This document shows, in pieces, positions 1 to 5,448 of a DNA stretch of 5,448 nucleotides (within the stretch, counting starts at the first letter, position 1; each line of letters starts with the position of its first letter). The DNA is taken from NCBI GenBank assembly GCA_002344345.1, contig DDTL01000013.1, positions 1 to 5,448 of the forward strand. Reading direction: 5' to 3'. Made by a program: the position numbers and the translations under genes. The DNA is from Saprospiraceae bacterium UBA2365. Lineage in GTDB: Bacteria; Bacteroidota; Bacteroidia; Chitinophagales; Saprospiraceae. The notes under the pieces are model-generated. The model was not told the DNA's origin and ran no database searches. It saw nothing but the letters and a program-made list of their open reading frames with translations.

Positions 1-168
1 GTTTTGATGTATAATTATCAAGATTTAAGAACTTATTTAATTTAGTATTATTTTAATATGTAAAATACTGCAAATTAATTATATAAAAATATATCGCTGA
101 GTTTTTGATATTTTGAGACTATTAGCTAACAGGTAGGTGATTCATTCAACTGATCAAAACTCAGGAAA

Positions 169-3100
169 ATGTTTATGGAATTATTTTTTTTTAAAAGAAA
201 ACAGACTGATATGGCGATCTTTAAAAGCCGGCAAAAGCATGCATGGATGTTCATTTTTTTGATTTTTGGTGCATTCACAACAGGTAAGGCCCAGAGCGTT
301 TATGCAGGCAAGGATTGGTCAGTTTGCCCGGGACAGCATGTTAAATTGGCAGATTTGGGCGCTCAGACGTTGAATATCAATGGTGATACGTGGTGGGAAA
401 CGAATGGAGACGGGACATTTGTGCCAAATCTGATGTTTAATAATGCTACCGAATATCGTTTTGGGCCTTTCGACCTCGCAAAAGGTGAAGTAGTGCTGAC
501 TTTATATGGCAGAGCTTATAACCCAAACGGACCCGTTCAATCGGATCAGGTGAAAATATACATTGCAAGAAATTTTTATATGGCATGCCAGGATTCCATC
601 ACTGTGCCATTGGACGATCAATGCAGATCCCTGATCATACCAGATATGTTGTTGGAAGGGTATTATCCGCCTACCAATATTTTCAAAGTTGAATTAAAAG
701 ATACTTTGGGTCATATTATTCCAAATAATATTTTGACTCATGAGCATCTCAATCAAACGATACATTCAAAAGTAACCAACCTGTGTAATGGTCATTTTTG
801 CGAGGGAAGGCTTGGTGCAAAAGATTATTATGCTCCAGATTTACAAGGAAGAAAGGATACCATTTCATGTCTTTTGAATACGATCCCGGGTACCATAGGA
901 TTCCCGTTAGATACTTCAGGGCTGGATACCATGTATTATATTGGCAATCATCAATACTATCTGGAAGGTTGGGACAGATGTGGAAGTGCGATTTTGAGTT
1001 ATACAGATAGCTTGTTCAGTTTTCCATGCACCAGTCAGTTCCAGTCTTTATTGGTCCGGAAATGGTCCGGGTGGGATGATAGTGGCAACGTTGCACAAGC
1101 CAGGGATAGTATATATATTCGTAGAACCAGGATTGATGATCTGCAAATGCTATCAAATTTCAATGGGATTGATCAACCTGCTTTTGAATGTGGCGGAGAT
1201 TGGCCTGCTTTGGATAACGGGTATCCGTCTCCTGATACCACAGGTTATCCTAACTTATTTTTCTGTTCTGATTTTGATATACATTTCTCAGACAAACCAT
1301 TTGACGGGTGTGGAAATACAGTAAGTCTGTATAGGGAATGGCTCCTAATGGATTGGTGTAATAACGATTTTATTAAAATCGGGCAAATCATAAAGCTTAT
1401 GGATAATACACCTCCGGTTATGGTATGTCCAACAGATTCGGTTGTACTCAGTACGGGATATTTTAAATGCACTTCAGATGTTCACCATCTTCTGCTTCCG
1501 GAGGTATCGGATGCCTGTGGTAATACGGATCTCACTGTAGAAGTATTTGTTTTTGGCAATATCAATAATCCAGCAGATGTCACTGTCGTAAATGGTCAAT
1601 ATTCTGTCAGGGATTTACCGGTAGGAAAACACACCGTAAGGTTCACAGCTATTGATGAATGCCAGAATACGAGTTTTTGCGGATATGAAATCATTGTAGA
1701 AGATAAAACACCACCATCTGCCATTTGTGACCAGAATACTGTGGTAAGTTTAACTGTCGATGGAAATGCCAGATTGTTTGCTGAATCCATAGATGATGGT
1801 TCTTACGATAATTGCGGTGAAATTACCATGGAAATTGTCAAAATGAGTGATGATTGTGGAATACCTTCAAATCTTGTTTTTGGTGAATATATTGATTTTT
1901 GTTGCTCAGAAGCCGGAAAGAAAATAGGAGTGGCTATGAGGATAACAGATGAAACAGGTCTTCAGAATACCTGTATGGTGGACGTTATTGTTCAGGATAA
2001 ATTGCCCCCGGTTATTATTTGTCCTCCGGACATTCACATCAGTTGTGATACATATTACGATCCCAACAATTTAGGAGCTTATTTTGGGAATGTAGTTACG
2101 GACCTTGATCAAAGAAAAGATATTGTTATTTTAGACGATTACAATCAGGGGGTGGTTGGACAGGATGGGGTAGCGCTGGATAATTGTTTTGTATTTATTT
2201 CACAATCATCCAATTTCCAGATTGACAATTGCAATGTCGGTCAGATCAACAGGACATTTACTGCAACAGACAATAACGGTGTTAGTAAAACCTGTCAACA
2301 GAATATCATAATCACTGACTCTCATCCTTTTTTGGGTACTGATATTTTATGGCCTGCAGACACTGTCATGAATGGATGTTTTGTATTAAATTCAAATCCG
2401 GATCAAACCGGAAAACCCATTTTTGACGATGATATTTGTAGTTTGGTAAGTGCAAATTACATTGATCAGCATTTTTCAGTAGTCGGAGATGCATGTGAAA
2501 CTGTGATCAGAACATGGACGGTGATCGACTGGTGTCAGCATGATCCTGGGTCGGGACAAGGTGAATGGACCCATGTTCAGACCATCAAATTAAATAATCT
2601 TTCAGCTCCCGTCATTACTACAGATTGTCAGGAAAGAGAGATATGCGTTTTTGGACAATGTGAAGGGTTGGTAGAATTAACAGCCTCTGCAACGGATGAT
2701 TGCACTCCCGAATCTGATCTGAATTGGGTATGGAGGTTGGATACCGGAGATAATGGCAGTTTTGAACAATTTGGATTGGGGAAATTCTTCAGCAAAATTT
2801 TGCAGGAAGGAGCCTATAGGATTGAATGGTCAGTCGAAGACAAATGTGGAAATATCACTAAATGCAATTACAGATTTATTGTCAAAGAATGCAAAAACCC
2901 GACGCCATTATGTATTTCAAGTATTACCACCGTTTTAATGAACCCGGATGGTATGATCACCATTGAACCATCTACCTATCATATAGATAGTTATGATAAT
3001 TGTACGCCTGATCATTTGCTTAAACTTTCCTGGTCGCAAAATGTATTGCAAGTAATAGATACCATAACCTGCGATGATATGGACGGTTTAACTGAAAAAA

Positions 3101-4443
3101 AGTTTGAAAAGCAGTTGTGGGTAACAGATCTGGCTGGTAATCAGGATTTTTGCACAGTTGAATTAATTGTTCAGGACAACATGGATGCTTGTGGATTCGA
3201 TCAGGGATTTATGGTTTCGGGGTCCATTTTCCATCCGTTCAGCCAAAACACTGTACCCAATGTCCCAATCCGGTTGGAATGCAGTTTTGCCGAGAGTTCT
3301 CGCAGTACAAAATCGGATGCTCAGGGTGCCTTTCATTTTGAAGAGTTGGAGAGAGGGTTGGATTATAACATCAAACCTTTGCCGGATCCGAATACCTGTA
3401 CTTCCGGAATCAATACGCTGGACCTTATCCATATTCAACGACATATTTTGAATGTTGAAATTTTAACGAGTCCCTATCAGATCATCGCGGCTGATGTGAA
3501 TAATTCCAGGTCGATATCCGGTGCTGATATTCTCGAGATCAGAAACCTTATCCTCGGAGTAAGTGATAAATTTCCTAAGAGCAACTGCTGGAGGTTTGTT
3601 CCTAAATCATTGCAATTCAACAACGTATATGCGCCGTGGAATTTTTCTGAAAGTATTTTTCTTACAGCCTTATCCTCGAATGAAACAAATAATGACTTTT
3701 ATATGATCAAAATGGGTGATGTAAACGGTTCGGCGGTCAGCCATTTTGGTGAAAACTCTGGTATTGCAAGCCGAAACATGAAATCCCTTTTATTTGGAAA
3801 TACCTATTATGGTAATGGAAGTGATATCAAAGTCCCGGTATATTTTAGTCAGGAAGAAACGTTGATGGGTGTCCAGTTTACAGCCGAAGTTACAGATCCA
3901 TTTCGTTTTAAAGGATTGGACAGGGGATGGATCAAGCCTGAGCCGTTCAATTATGCCATTCTGGAAAATGGAAATACACTGACTTTGAGCTGGAATGATT
4001 CAAAAGATTTGATTGTTCCGGCAGGTGAACCTCTGTTTTATATCGTTTTGGAAGGAACCGATAAAGAATTCTCAACCGATCAAATTACAGTGTCAGGGCG
4101 CATCACCGAAGCTAAACTGATCAGTCAAATGCAATTATTTGACCTCAAGGTGGCAAAGGCGACAGAGAAATATGAACAAACCACGGAGAAATTGTTCCAA
4201 AACAGGCCAAATCCTTTTGATCAGCAAACAACTATCTATTTTGAACTGCCGGAAGATATGGAAATCGAACTGATGGTGAGCAATTCCATGGGCAAAACTG
4301 TGCTTAACATCAAAGAATTCAGATTGAAGGGAATGAATGAATTGGTTTTACATGCTGATATACTTGGAACTCCCGGAATGTATCAATACAGCCTGAAAAC
4401 CAAAAACGGCCTGATCACTAAAAAAATGATTTATCTCAGGTAA
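169..4443 (+). CDS. Large secreted multi-module surface protein with HYR-like repeats, dockerin-type segment and T9SS sorting domain
   Basis: Predicted extracellular or cell-surface protein of 1424 residues, probably structural or adhesive; no catalytic domain is visible. Order of parts: signal peptide (about 15-42), Ig-like domain (43-134), nine Cys-rich HYR-like modules (135-1003), CNA-B-like sandwich (1013-1072), dockerin-type segment (1073-1190), cohesin-like sandwich (1207-1328) and T9SS type A sorting domain (1340-1424). Known of the family: such C-terminal domains direct export through the T9SS, after which they are usually removed. The frame is open from the stop at 151-153, and the first ATG is at 169. 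ATGs at 175 and 211 are alternatives, and the 211 start gives the most normal signal peptide (28 residues). I keep 169 as the outer limit. An AGGAAA at 163-168 abuts the 169 ATG but lies at workable spacing from 175. The gene stands alone, ends in a strong terminator, and is intact. The overall architecture is secure; the exact role is unknown. Confidence 0.93.
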   Translation: MFMELFFFKRKQTDMAIFKSRQKHAWMFIFLIFGAFTTGKAQSVYAGKDWSVCPGQHVKLADLGAQTLNINGDTWWETNGDGTFVPNLMFNNATEYRFGPFDLAKGEVVLTLYGRAYNPNGPVQSDQVKIYIARNFYMACQDSITVPLDDQCRSLIIPDMLLEGYYPPTNIFKVELKDTLGHIIPNNILTHEHLNQTIHSKVTNLCNGHFCEGRLGAKDYYAPDLQGRKDTISCLLNTIPGTIGFPLDTSGLDTMYYIGNHQYYLEGWDRCGSAILSYTDSLFSFPCTSQFQSLLVRKWSGWDDSGNVAQARDSIYIRRTRIDDLQMLSNFNGIDQPAFECGGDWPALDNGYPSPDTTGYPNLFFCSDFDIHFSDKPFDGCGNTVSLYREWLLMDWCNNDFIKIGQIIKLMDNTPPVMVCPTDSVVLSTGYFKCTSDVHHLLLPEVSDACGNTDLTVEVFVFGNINNPADVTVVNGQYSVRDLPVGKHTVRFTAIDECQNTSFCGYEIIVEDKTPPSAICDQNTVVSLTVDGNARLFAESIDDGSYDNCGEITMEIVKMSDDCGIPSNLVFGEYIDFCCSEAGKKIGVAMRITDETGLQNTCMVDVIVQDKLPPVIICPPDIHISCDTYYDPNNLGAYFGNVVTDLDQRKDIVILDDYNQGVVGQDGVALDNCFVFISQSSNFQIDNCNVGQINRTFTATDNNGVSKTCQQNIIITDSHPFLGTDILWPADTVMNGCFVLNSNPDQTGKPIFDDDICSLVSANYIDQHFSVVGDACETVIRTWTVIDWCQHDPGSGQGEWTHVQTIKLNNLSAPVITTDCQEREICVFGQCEGLVELTASATDDCTPESDLNWVWRLDTGDNGSFEQFGLGKFFSKILQEGAYRIEWSVEDKCGNITKCNYRFIVKECKNPTPLCISSITTVLMNPDGMITIEPSTYHIDSYDNCTPDHLLKLSWSQNVLQVIDTITCDDMDGLTEKKFEKQLWVTDLAGNQDFCTVELIVQDNMDACGFDQGFMVSGSIFHPFSQNTVPNVPIRLECSFAESSRSTKSDAQGAFHFEELERGLDYNIKPLPDPNTCTSGINTLDLIHIQRHILNVEILTSPYQIIAADVNNSRSISGADILEIRNLILGVSDKFPKSNCWRFVPKSLQFNNVYAPWNFSESIFLTALSSNETNNDFYMIKMGDVNGSAVSHFGENSGIASRNMKSLLFGNTYYGNGSDIKVPVYFSQEETLMGVQFTAEVTDPFRFKGLDRGWIKPEPFNYAILENGNTLTLSWNDSKDLIVPAGEPLFYIVLEGTDKEFSTDQITVSGRITEAKLISQMQLFDLKVAKATEKYEQTTEKLFQNRPNPFDQQTTIYFELPEDMEIELMVSNSMGKTVLNIKEFRLKGMNELVLHADILGTPGMYQYSLKTKNGLITKKMIYLR
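211..294 (+). other. Signal peptide of the large protein (residues 15-42)
   Basis: Counting from Met15, the peptide has a basic n-region (K, R, K and H within the first ten residues), a hydrophobic core WMFIFLIFGAF and a polar end TTGKAQ before Ser43. This is a textbook Sec signal peptidase I layout with cleavage after KAQ or nearby. There is no Cys after the cleavage site, so it is not a lipoprotein signal. The extra 14 residues from the 169 start (MFMELFFFKRKQTD) would make an unusually long signal with a second hydrophobic patch. Confidence 0.8.
295..570 (+). other. N-terminal Ig-like domain (residues 43-134)
   Basis: The mature protein begins with a module built around AGKDWSVCPGQHVKL, then TWWETNGDGTF, then YRFGPFDLAKGEVVLTLYG. 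The pattern 'AGxD..vCpG..v.L', 'W.t.GdGtF', 'D...GeV.LtL' is one I recognise from Ig/PKD-like domains at the front of Bacteroidota surface and gliding-associated proteins. It contains a single Cys (53) and is clearly different from the modules that follow. The fold assignment is from pattern memory. Confidence 0.6.
571..3177 (+). repeat. Nine tandem HYR-like Cys-rich modules (residues 135-1003)
   Basis: Seven module boundaries share a '[VIL]-x-D-x-x-P-P-x-x-x-C' type junction or a degenerate form of it: D412 (DNTPPVMVC), D512 (DKTPPSAIC), D610 (DKLPPVIIC), D717, N810, E907 and D1003. Spacings are 100, 98, 107, 93, 97 and 96 residues. D219 lies 193 residues before D412, which fits two more modules with a boundary near 316, and a first module runs from about 135. 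Most modules carry a mid-module D-x-C (for example DNC at 547-549, 671-673 and 943-945) and end in a strand of the form 'W/F-x-x-x-D-x-x-G-N ... C ... V-x-V-x-D'. This matches hyalin repeat (HYR) type immunoglobulin-like domains, which in other proteins serve adhesion or spacing. The repeats are clear in protein and largely diverged in DNA. Confidence 0.85.
3205..3384 (+). other. CNA-B / carboxypeptidase-regulatory-like domain (residues 1013-1072)
   Basis: The segment runs FMVSGSIFHPFSQNTVPNVP, then IRLECSF, then TKSDAQGAFHFEELERGLDY. The signature 'V.G.i .... v.nv.i.L ..... T.tD..G.F.F..L..G..Y.i.P' is that of the small prealbumin-like sandwich found in SdrD-B, CNA-B and carboxypeptidase-regulatory domains. 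These act as stalk or spacer modules in secreted proteins. Here it lies directly between the last HYR-like module and the dockerin-type segment. Confidence 0.7.
3385..3738 (+). other. Dockerin-type segment (residues 1073-1190)
   Basis: Two helix-like stretches each follow a calcium-loop position: INTLDLIHIQRHILN (1081-1095) and ADILEIRNLILG (1119-1130). The second is preceded by a complete EF-hand-like loop, with D1109, N1111, S1113, S1117 and D1120 at positions 1, 3, 5, 9 and 12. The first loop (D1073, N1075, C1077, D1085) is one residue too long and probably degenerate. After a WRFVP linker, a third loop-like motif GDVNGS (1183-1188) has D1184, N1186, S1188 and E1195 at positions 1, 3, 5 and 12. 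In cellulosomes, dockerins bind cohesins. In Bacteroidota surface proteins this version is common and its partner is generally unknown. Confidence 0.75.
3787..4152 (+). other. Cohesin-like beta-sandwich (residues 1207-1328)
   Basis: The segment contains SDIKVPVYFSQEETLMGVQF, then FRFKGLDRG, then NTLTLSWNDSKDLIVPAGEP, then LFYIVLEG and ITVSGRITEAKLI. The pattern 'v.VPV......+.G.QFt...' with a later 'LtlsWnd......g.pLF.i.le' resembles cohesin-type domains that bind dockerins, or a same-fold filler. It contains no Cys, unlike everything before residue 1140. The assignment is tentative; another immunoglobulin-like sandwich is possible. Confidence 0.5.
4186..4440 (+). other. T9SS type A C-terminal sorting domain (residues 1340-1424)
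   Basis: The end of the protein reads LFQNRPNPFDQQTTIYFELP, then IELMVSNSMGKTVL, then LKGMNELVLHADILGTPGMY, then YSLKTKNGLITKKMIYLR. The elements 'QN.PNPF...T.I.f.LP', 'v.n..Gk.V', 'G.n.l.l....l..GmY.Y.l.t..g...KKM' are those of the Por secretion system tail family (TIGR04183). In characterised members this domain targets the protein to the type IX secretion system and is cleaved or replaced during surface anchoring. The family is recognised with high certainty. Confidence 0.95.
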
Positions 4444-4444
4444 T

Positions 4445-4478
4445 AAAAAGCCTGGCAAAATATTTTGCCAGGCTTTTT
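4445..4478. terminator. Bidirectional intrinsic terminator (perfect 34-bp palindrome)
   Basis: The left arm AAAAAGCCTGGCAAAAT (4445-4461) is the exact reverse complement of ATTTTGCCAGGCTTTTT (4462-4478). It starts one base after the TAA stop of the large gene. The GC core GCCTGGC/GCCAGGC is flanked by five A on the left and five T on the right, so the hairpin can be followed by a U tract in either direction. It would stop transcription of the large gene and also of the convergent gene, whose stop lies about 100 bases to the right. Confidence 0.9.
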
Positions 4479-4578
4479 GTCATTTGTCTAAAAACTTCGA
4501 AATTATTTTGCAGACCTTTTTGGAGGTTTTTATCAAGATTTTTAAGGTGATGGAAACGTTAAAAATTTCCCTTTGAAA

Positions 4579-5139
4579 TCAGAAAATGCCGATATCTACA
4601 CCAAATTTTGGAAAAAATGCACCATAAAATCCTAAAAAATAAGGTGTTGTATTGTTAGAAACTCCCAACAAATCTTCTGATCGGACATGTTCAAAACCGA
4701 CCAGAGGCAATGCAAAATTTAAGTTGATCCTTTTGCCTAACCGAAGATTTGCACCGGCGATACCCATTACCTGGACGACCTGATCTGTGTTCAGGGCAAC
4801 TGAACCTAGAATTTTCCTTGAATACTGGTAGCCATAAATCTCTCCACCTGCATAAAACTGTAAAAATCGACCAGGTTTATTGAGGCTGTAATTGGTCCGG
4901 AATAGAAAACCTGCATTTTTTGGTTCAGTTACAATGGACGATGCCCTGTTTTGGATAGGGTAGACCTCTGCCTGATGAAACCACCGGCTGTTATCTGGTC
5001 TGTAAGAAATACCGAAACCCCATTGATCTTCTGTTCTGGGAGAATATCCGATCCTGATACCCCAACCGGGCCTGTTTTGTGCCATTAAAGTGGGAAAAAT
5101 ACTGCCTAAAATCAGTACGGTTAAAATAAGTTTTTTCAT
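4579..5139 (-). CDS. Small predicted outer-membrane beta-barrel protein
   Basis: Exported protein of 186 residues. The N-terminus MKKLILTVLILGSIFPTLMA is a classic Sec signal peptide with likely cleavage after Ala20. There is no Cys in the protein, so it is not a lipoprotein. The mature part (about 166 residues) is rich in Gly and aromatics and shows about eight alternating strands, such as GWGIRIGYSP, QWGFGISYRP, FLQFYAGGEIYGYQYS, INLNFALPLVGF and FLGFYGAFFPKFGVDIGIF. Its last residue is Phe, the usual signal for beta-barrel insertion by the BAM machinery. Size and strand number fit an eight-stranded barrel like OmpX or OmpW, but I do not recognise the family. The ATG at 5137-5139 is preceded on the coding strand by an A-rich stretch (AAAATCAAAACTA) and no Shine-Dalgarno site, as is usual in this phylum. 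The gene is convergent with the large gene and shares its terminator. Function unknown. Confidence 0.85.
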   Translation of the reverse strand: MKKLILTVLILGSIFPTLMAQNRPGWGIRIGYSPRTEDQWGFGISYRPDNSRWFHQAEVYPIQNRASSIVTEPKNAGFLFRTNYSLNKPGRFLQFYAGGEIYGYQYSRKILGSVALNTDQVVQVMGIAGANLRLGKRINLNFALPLVGFEHVRSEDLLGVSNNTTPYFLGFYGAFFPKFGVDIGIF

Positions 5140-5448
5140 TAGTTTTGATTTTGTTATAAAAGAATTGTCTGGTAAAGTTCTTTAGAAAAATTACAAGCCT
5201 TAATGTTATAATGACTTAATAGAACATTGAAAAAGATAATAAAATAGTTTTCTGCCGTTCTTTTCCAGATTTTACTCAAAACGGTTTGTATTGGATTTAT
5301 GTTGCAGATGTCGAATATTTAACATTTTAATAGTACTTGGGAAGGAACTGTTATCTGTGTTGCAGCTTAATTAAGATTAATTAAAATATAGATATACAAT
5401 AATTAATCATGCGAATCAAGGGTAAAAGTTAATTCTGCAGATAAGCAG
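5140..5448. other. AT-rich non-coding region upstream of the barrel gene
   Basis: This 309-base stretch holds no reading frame worth calling; the longest ATG-started ones I traced by eye are short (for example 17 codons on the minus strand from 5325). It must contain the promoter of the minus-strand barrel gene, but I found no match to the Bacteroidota TTTG / TAnnTTTG pair at proper spacing on that strand. It contains AT palindromes, notably CTTAATTAAG at 5366-5375. The window edge cuts off whatever lies to the right. Confidence 0.6.

Noticed and set aside
44..69. Imperfect inverted repeat AGTATT...AATACT in the leader
   Set aside because: It is almost entirely A/T with an interrupted arm. 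Such matches are common by chance here and there is no supporting context.
1..120. Possible promoter pieces for the large gene (TTTG at 3-6, TATAAT at 10-15, TATTTTG around 109-115)
   Set aside because: None forms the Bacteroidota TTTG / TAnnTTTG pair at proper spacing. TATAAT is expected by chance in such AT-rich DNA, and TATTTTG is one base short of the consensus.
798..2938. Several other 60-80 codon open frames in alternative frames of the large gene
   Set aside because: All lie within the strongly supported repeat region, and their translations show no domain-like pattern.
3163..3451. Two overlapping open frames of about 93 codons on opposite strands inside the large gene
   Set aside because: They are shadows of the large gene: no signal, no recognisable domain and no ribosome-binding context, while the host frame encodes the CNA-B-like and dockerin-type parts.
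4514..4532. Weak hairpin ACCT/AGGT followed by T5 between the convergent genes
   Set aside because: A four-base stem is too weak to call a second terminator beside the strong palindrome at 4445-4478.
5351..5448. Inverted pair TTATCTG (5351-5357) and CAGATAA (5438-5444), plus CTGC-N6-GCAG at the right edge
   Set aside because: The repeats are short and cut by the window edge, and there is no adjacent gene or terminal repeat of an insertion element.
1..5448. CRISPR array, transposase, tRNA or rRNA, phage or defence genes
   Set aside because: Nothing in either strand resembles direct-repeat/spacer structure, transposase motifs, tRNA cloverleaf or rRNA. The repeats present are protein-domain repeats.

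Overview
The window reads as chromosomal DNA from a member of the Bacteroidota, most probably the Saprospiraceae or close relatives. This rests on recognition, not on a search. The large gene encodes a secreted multi-module protein that ends in a type IX secretion (T9SS) sorting domain. It also carries a dockerin-type segment with the wording 'AADVNNSRSISGADILEIRN ... WRFVP ... GDVNGS', which I associate with Saprospiraceae surface proteins. The non-coding DNA is very AT-rich. Neither start region shows a convincing Shine-Dalgarno site at normal spacing for the preferred start, which is common in this phylum.

Layout. Positions 1-168 are AT-rich leader DNA with no gene. Positions 169-4443 (+) hold one gene for a 1424-residue extracellular protein. 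In order it has a signal peptide, an N-terminal Ig-like domain, nine HYR-like Cys-rich modules of about 97 residues, a CNA-B/carboxypeptidase-regulatory-like beta-sandwich, a dockerin-type segment, a cohesin-like beta-sandwich, and a type A T9SS C-terminal domain. A perfect 34-bp palindrome with flanking A and T tracts (4445-4478) follows the stop codon and looks like a bidirectional terminator. Convergently, 4579-5139 (-) encodes a small exported protein of 186 residues that looks like an outer-membrane beta-barrel. Positions 5140-5448 are AT-rich and hold no supportable gene.

How the parts fit. Both proteins are predicted to reach the cell envelope: the large one across the outer membrane by T9SS and onto the surface or into the medium, the small one inserted into the outer membrane. 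They are convergent and not an operon, so their proximity is not evidence of shared function. No catalytic domain is visible in the large protein; adhesion, matrix or scaffold roles are the reasonable inference.

The least obvious signal is a higher-order repeat in the large protein. Modules 2-5 and 6-9 align one to one at an offset of about 390-402 residues, which suggests that a four-module block was duplicated. I see no mobile element, CRISPR array, RNA gene or defence system.
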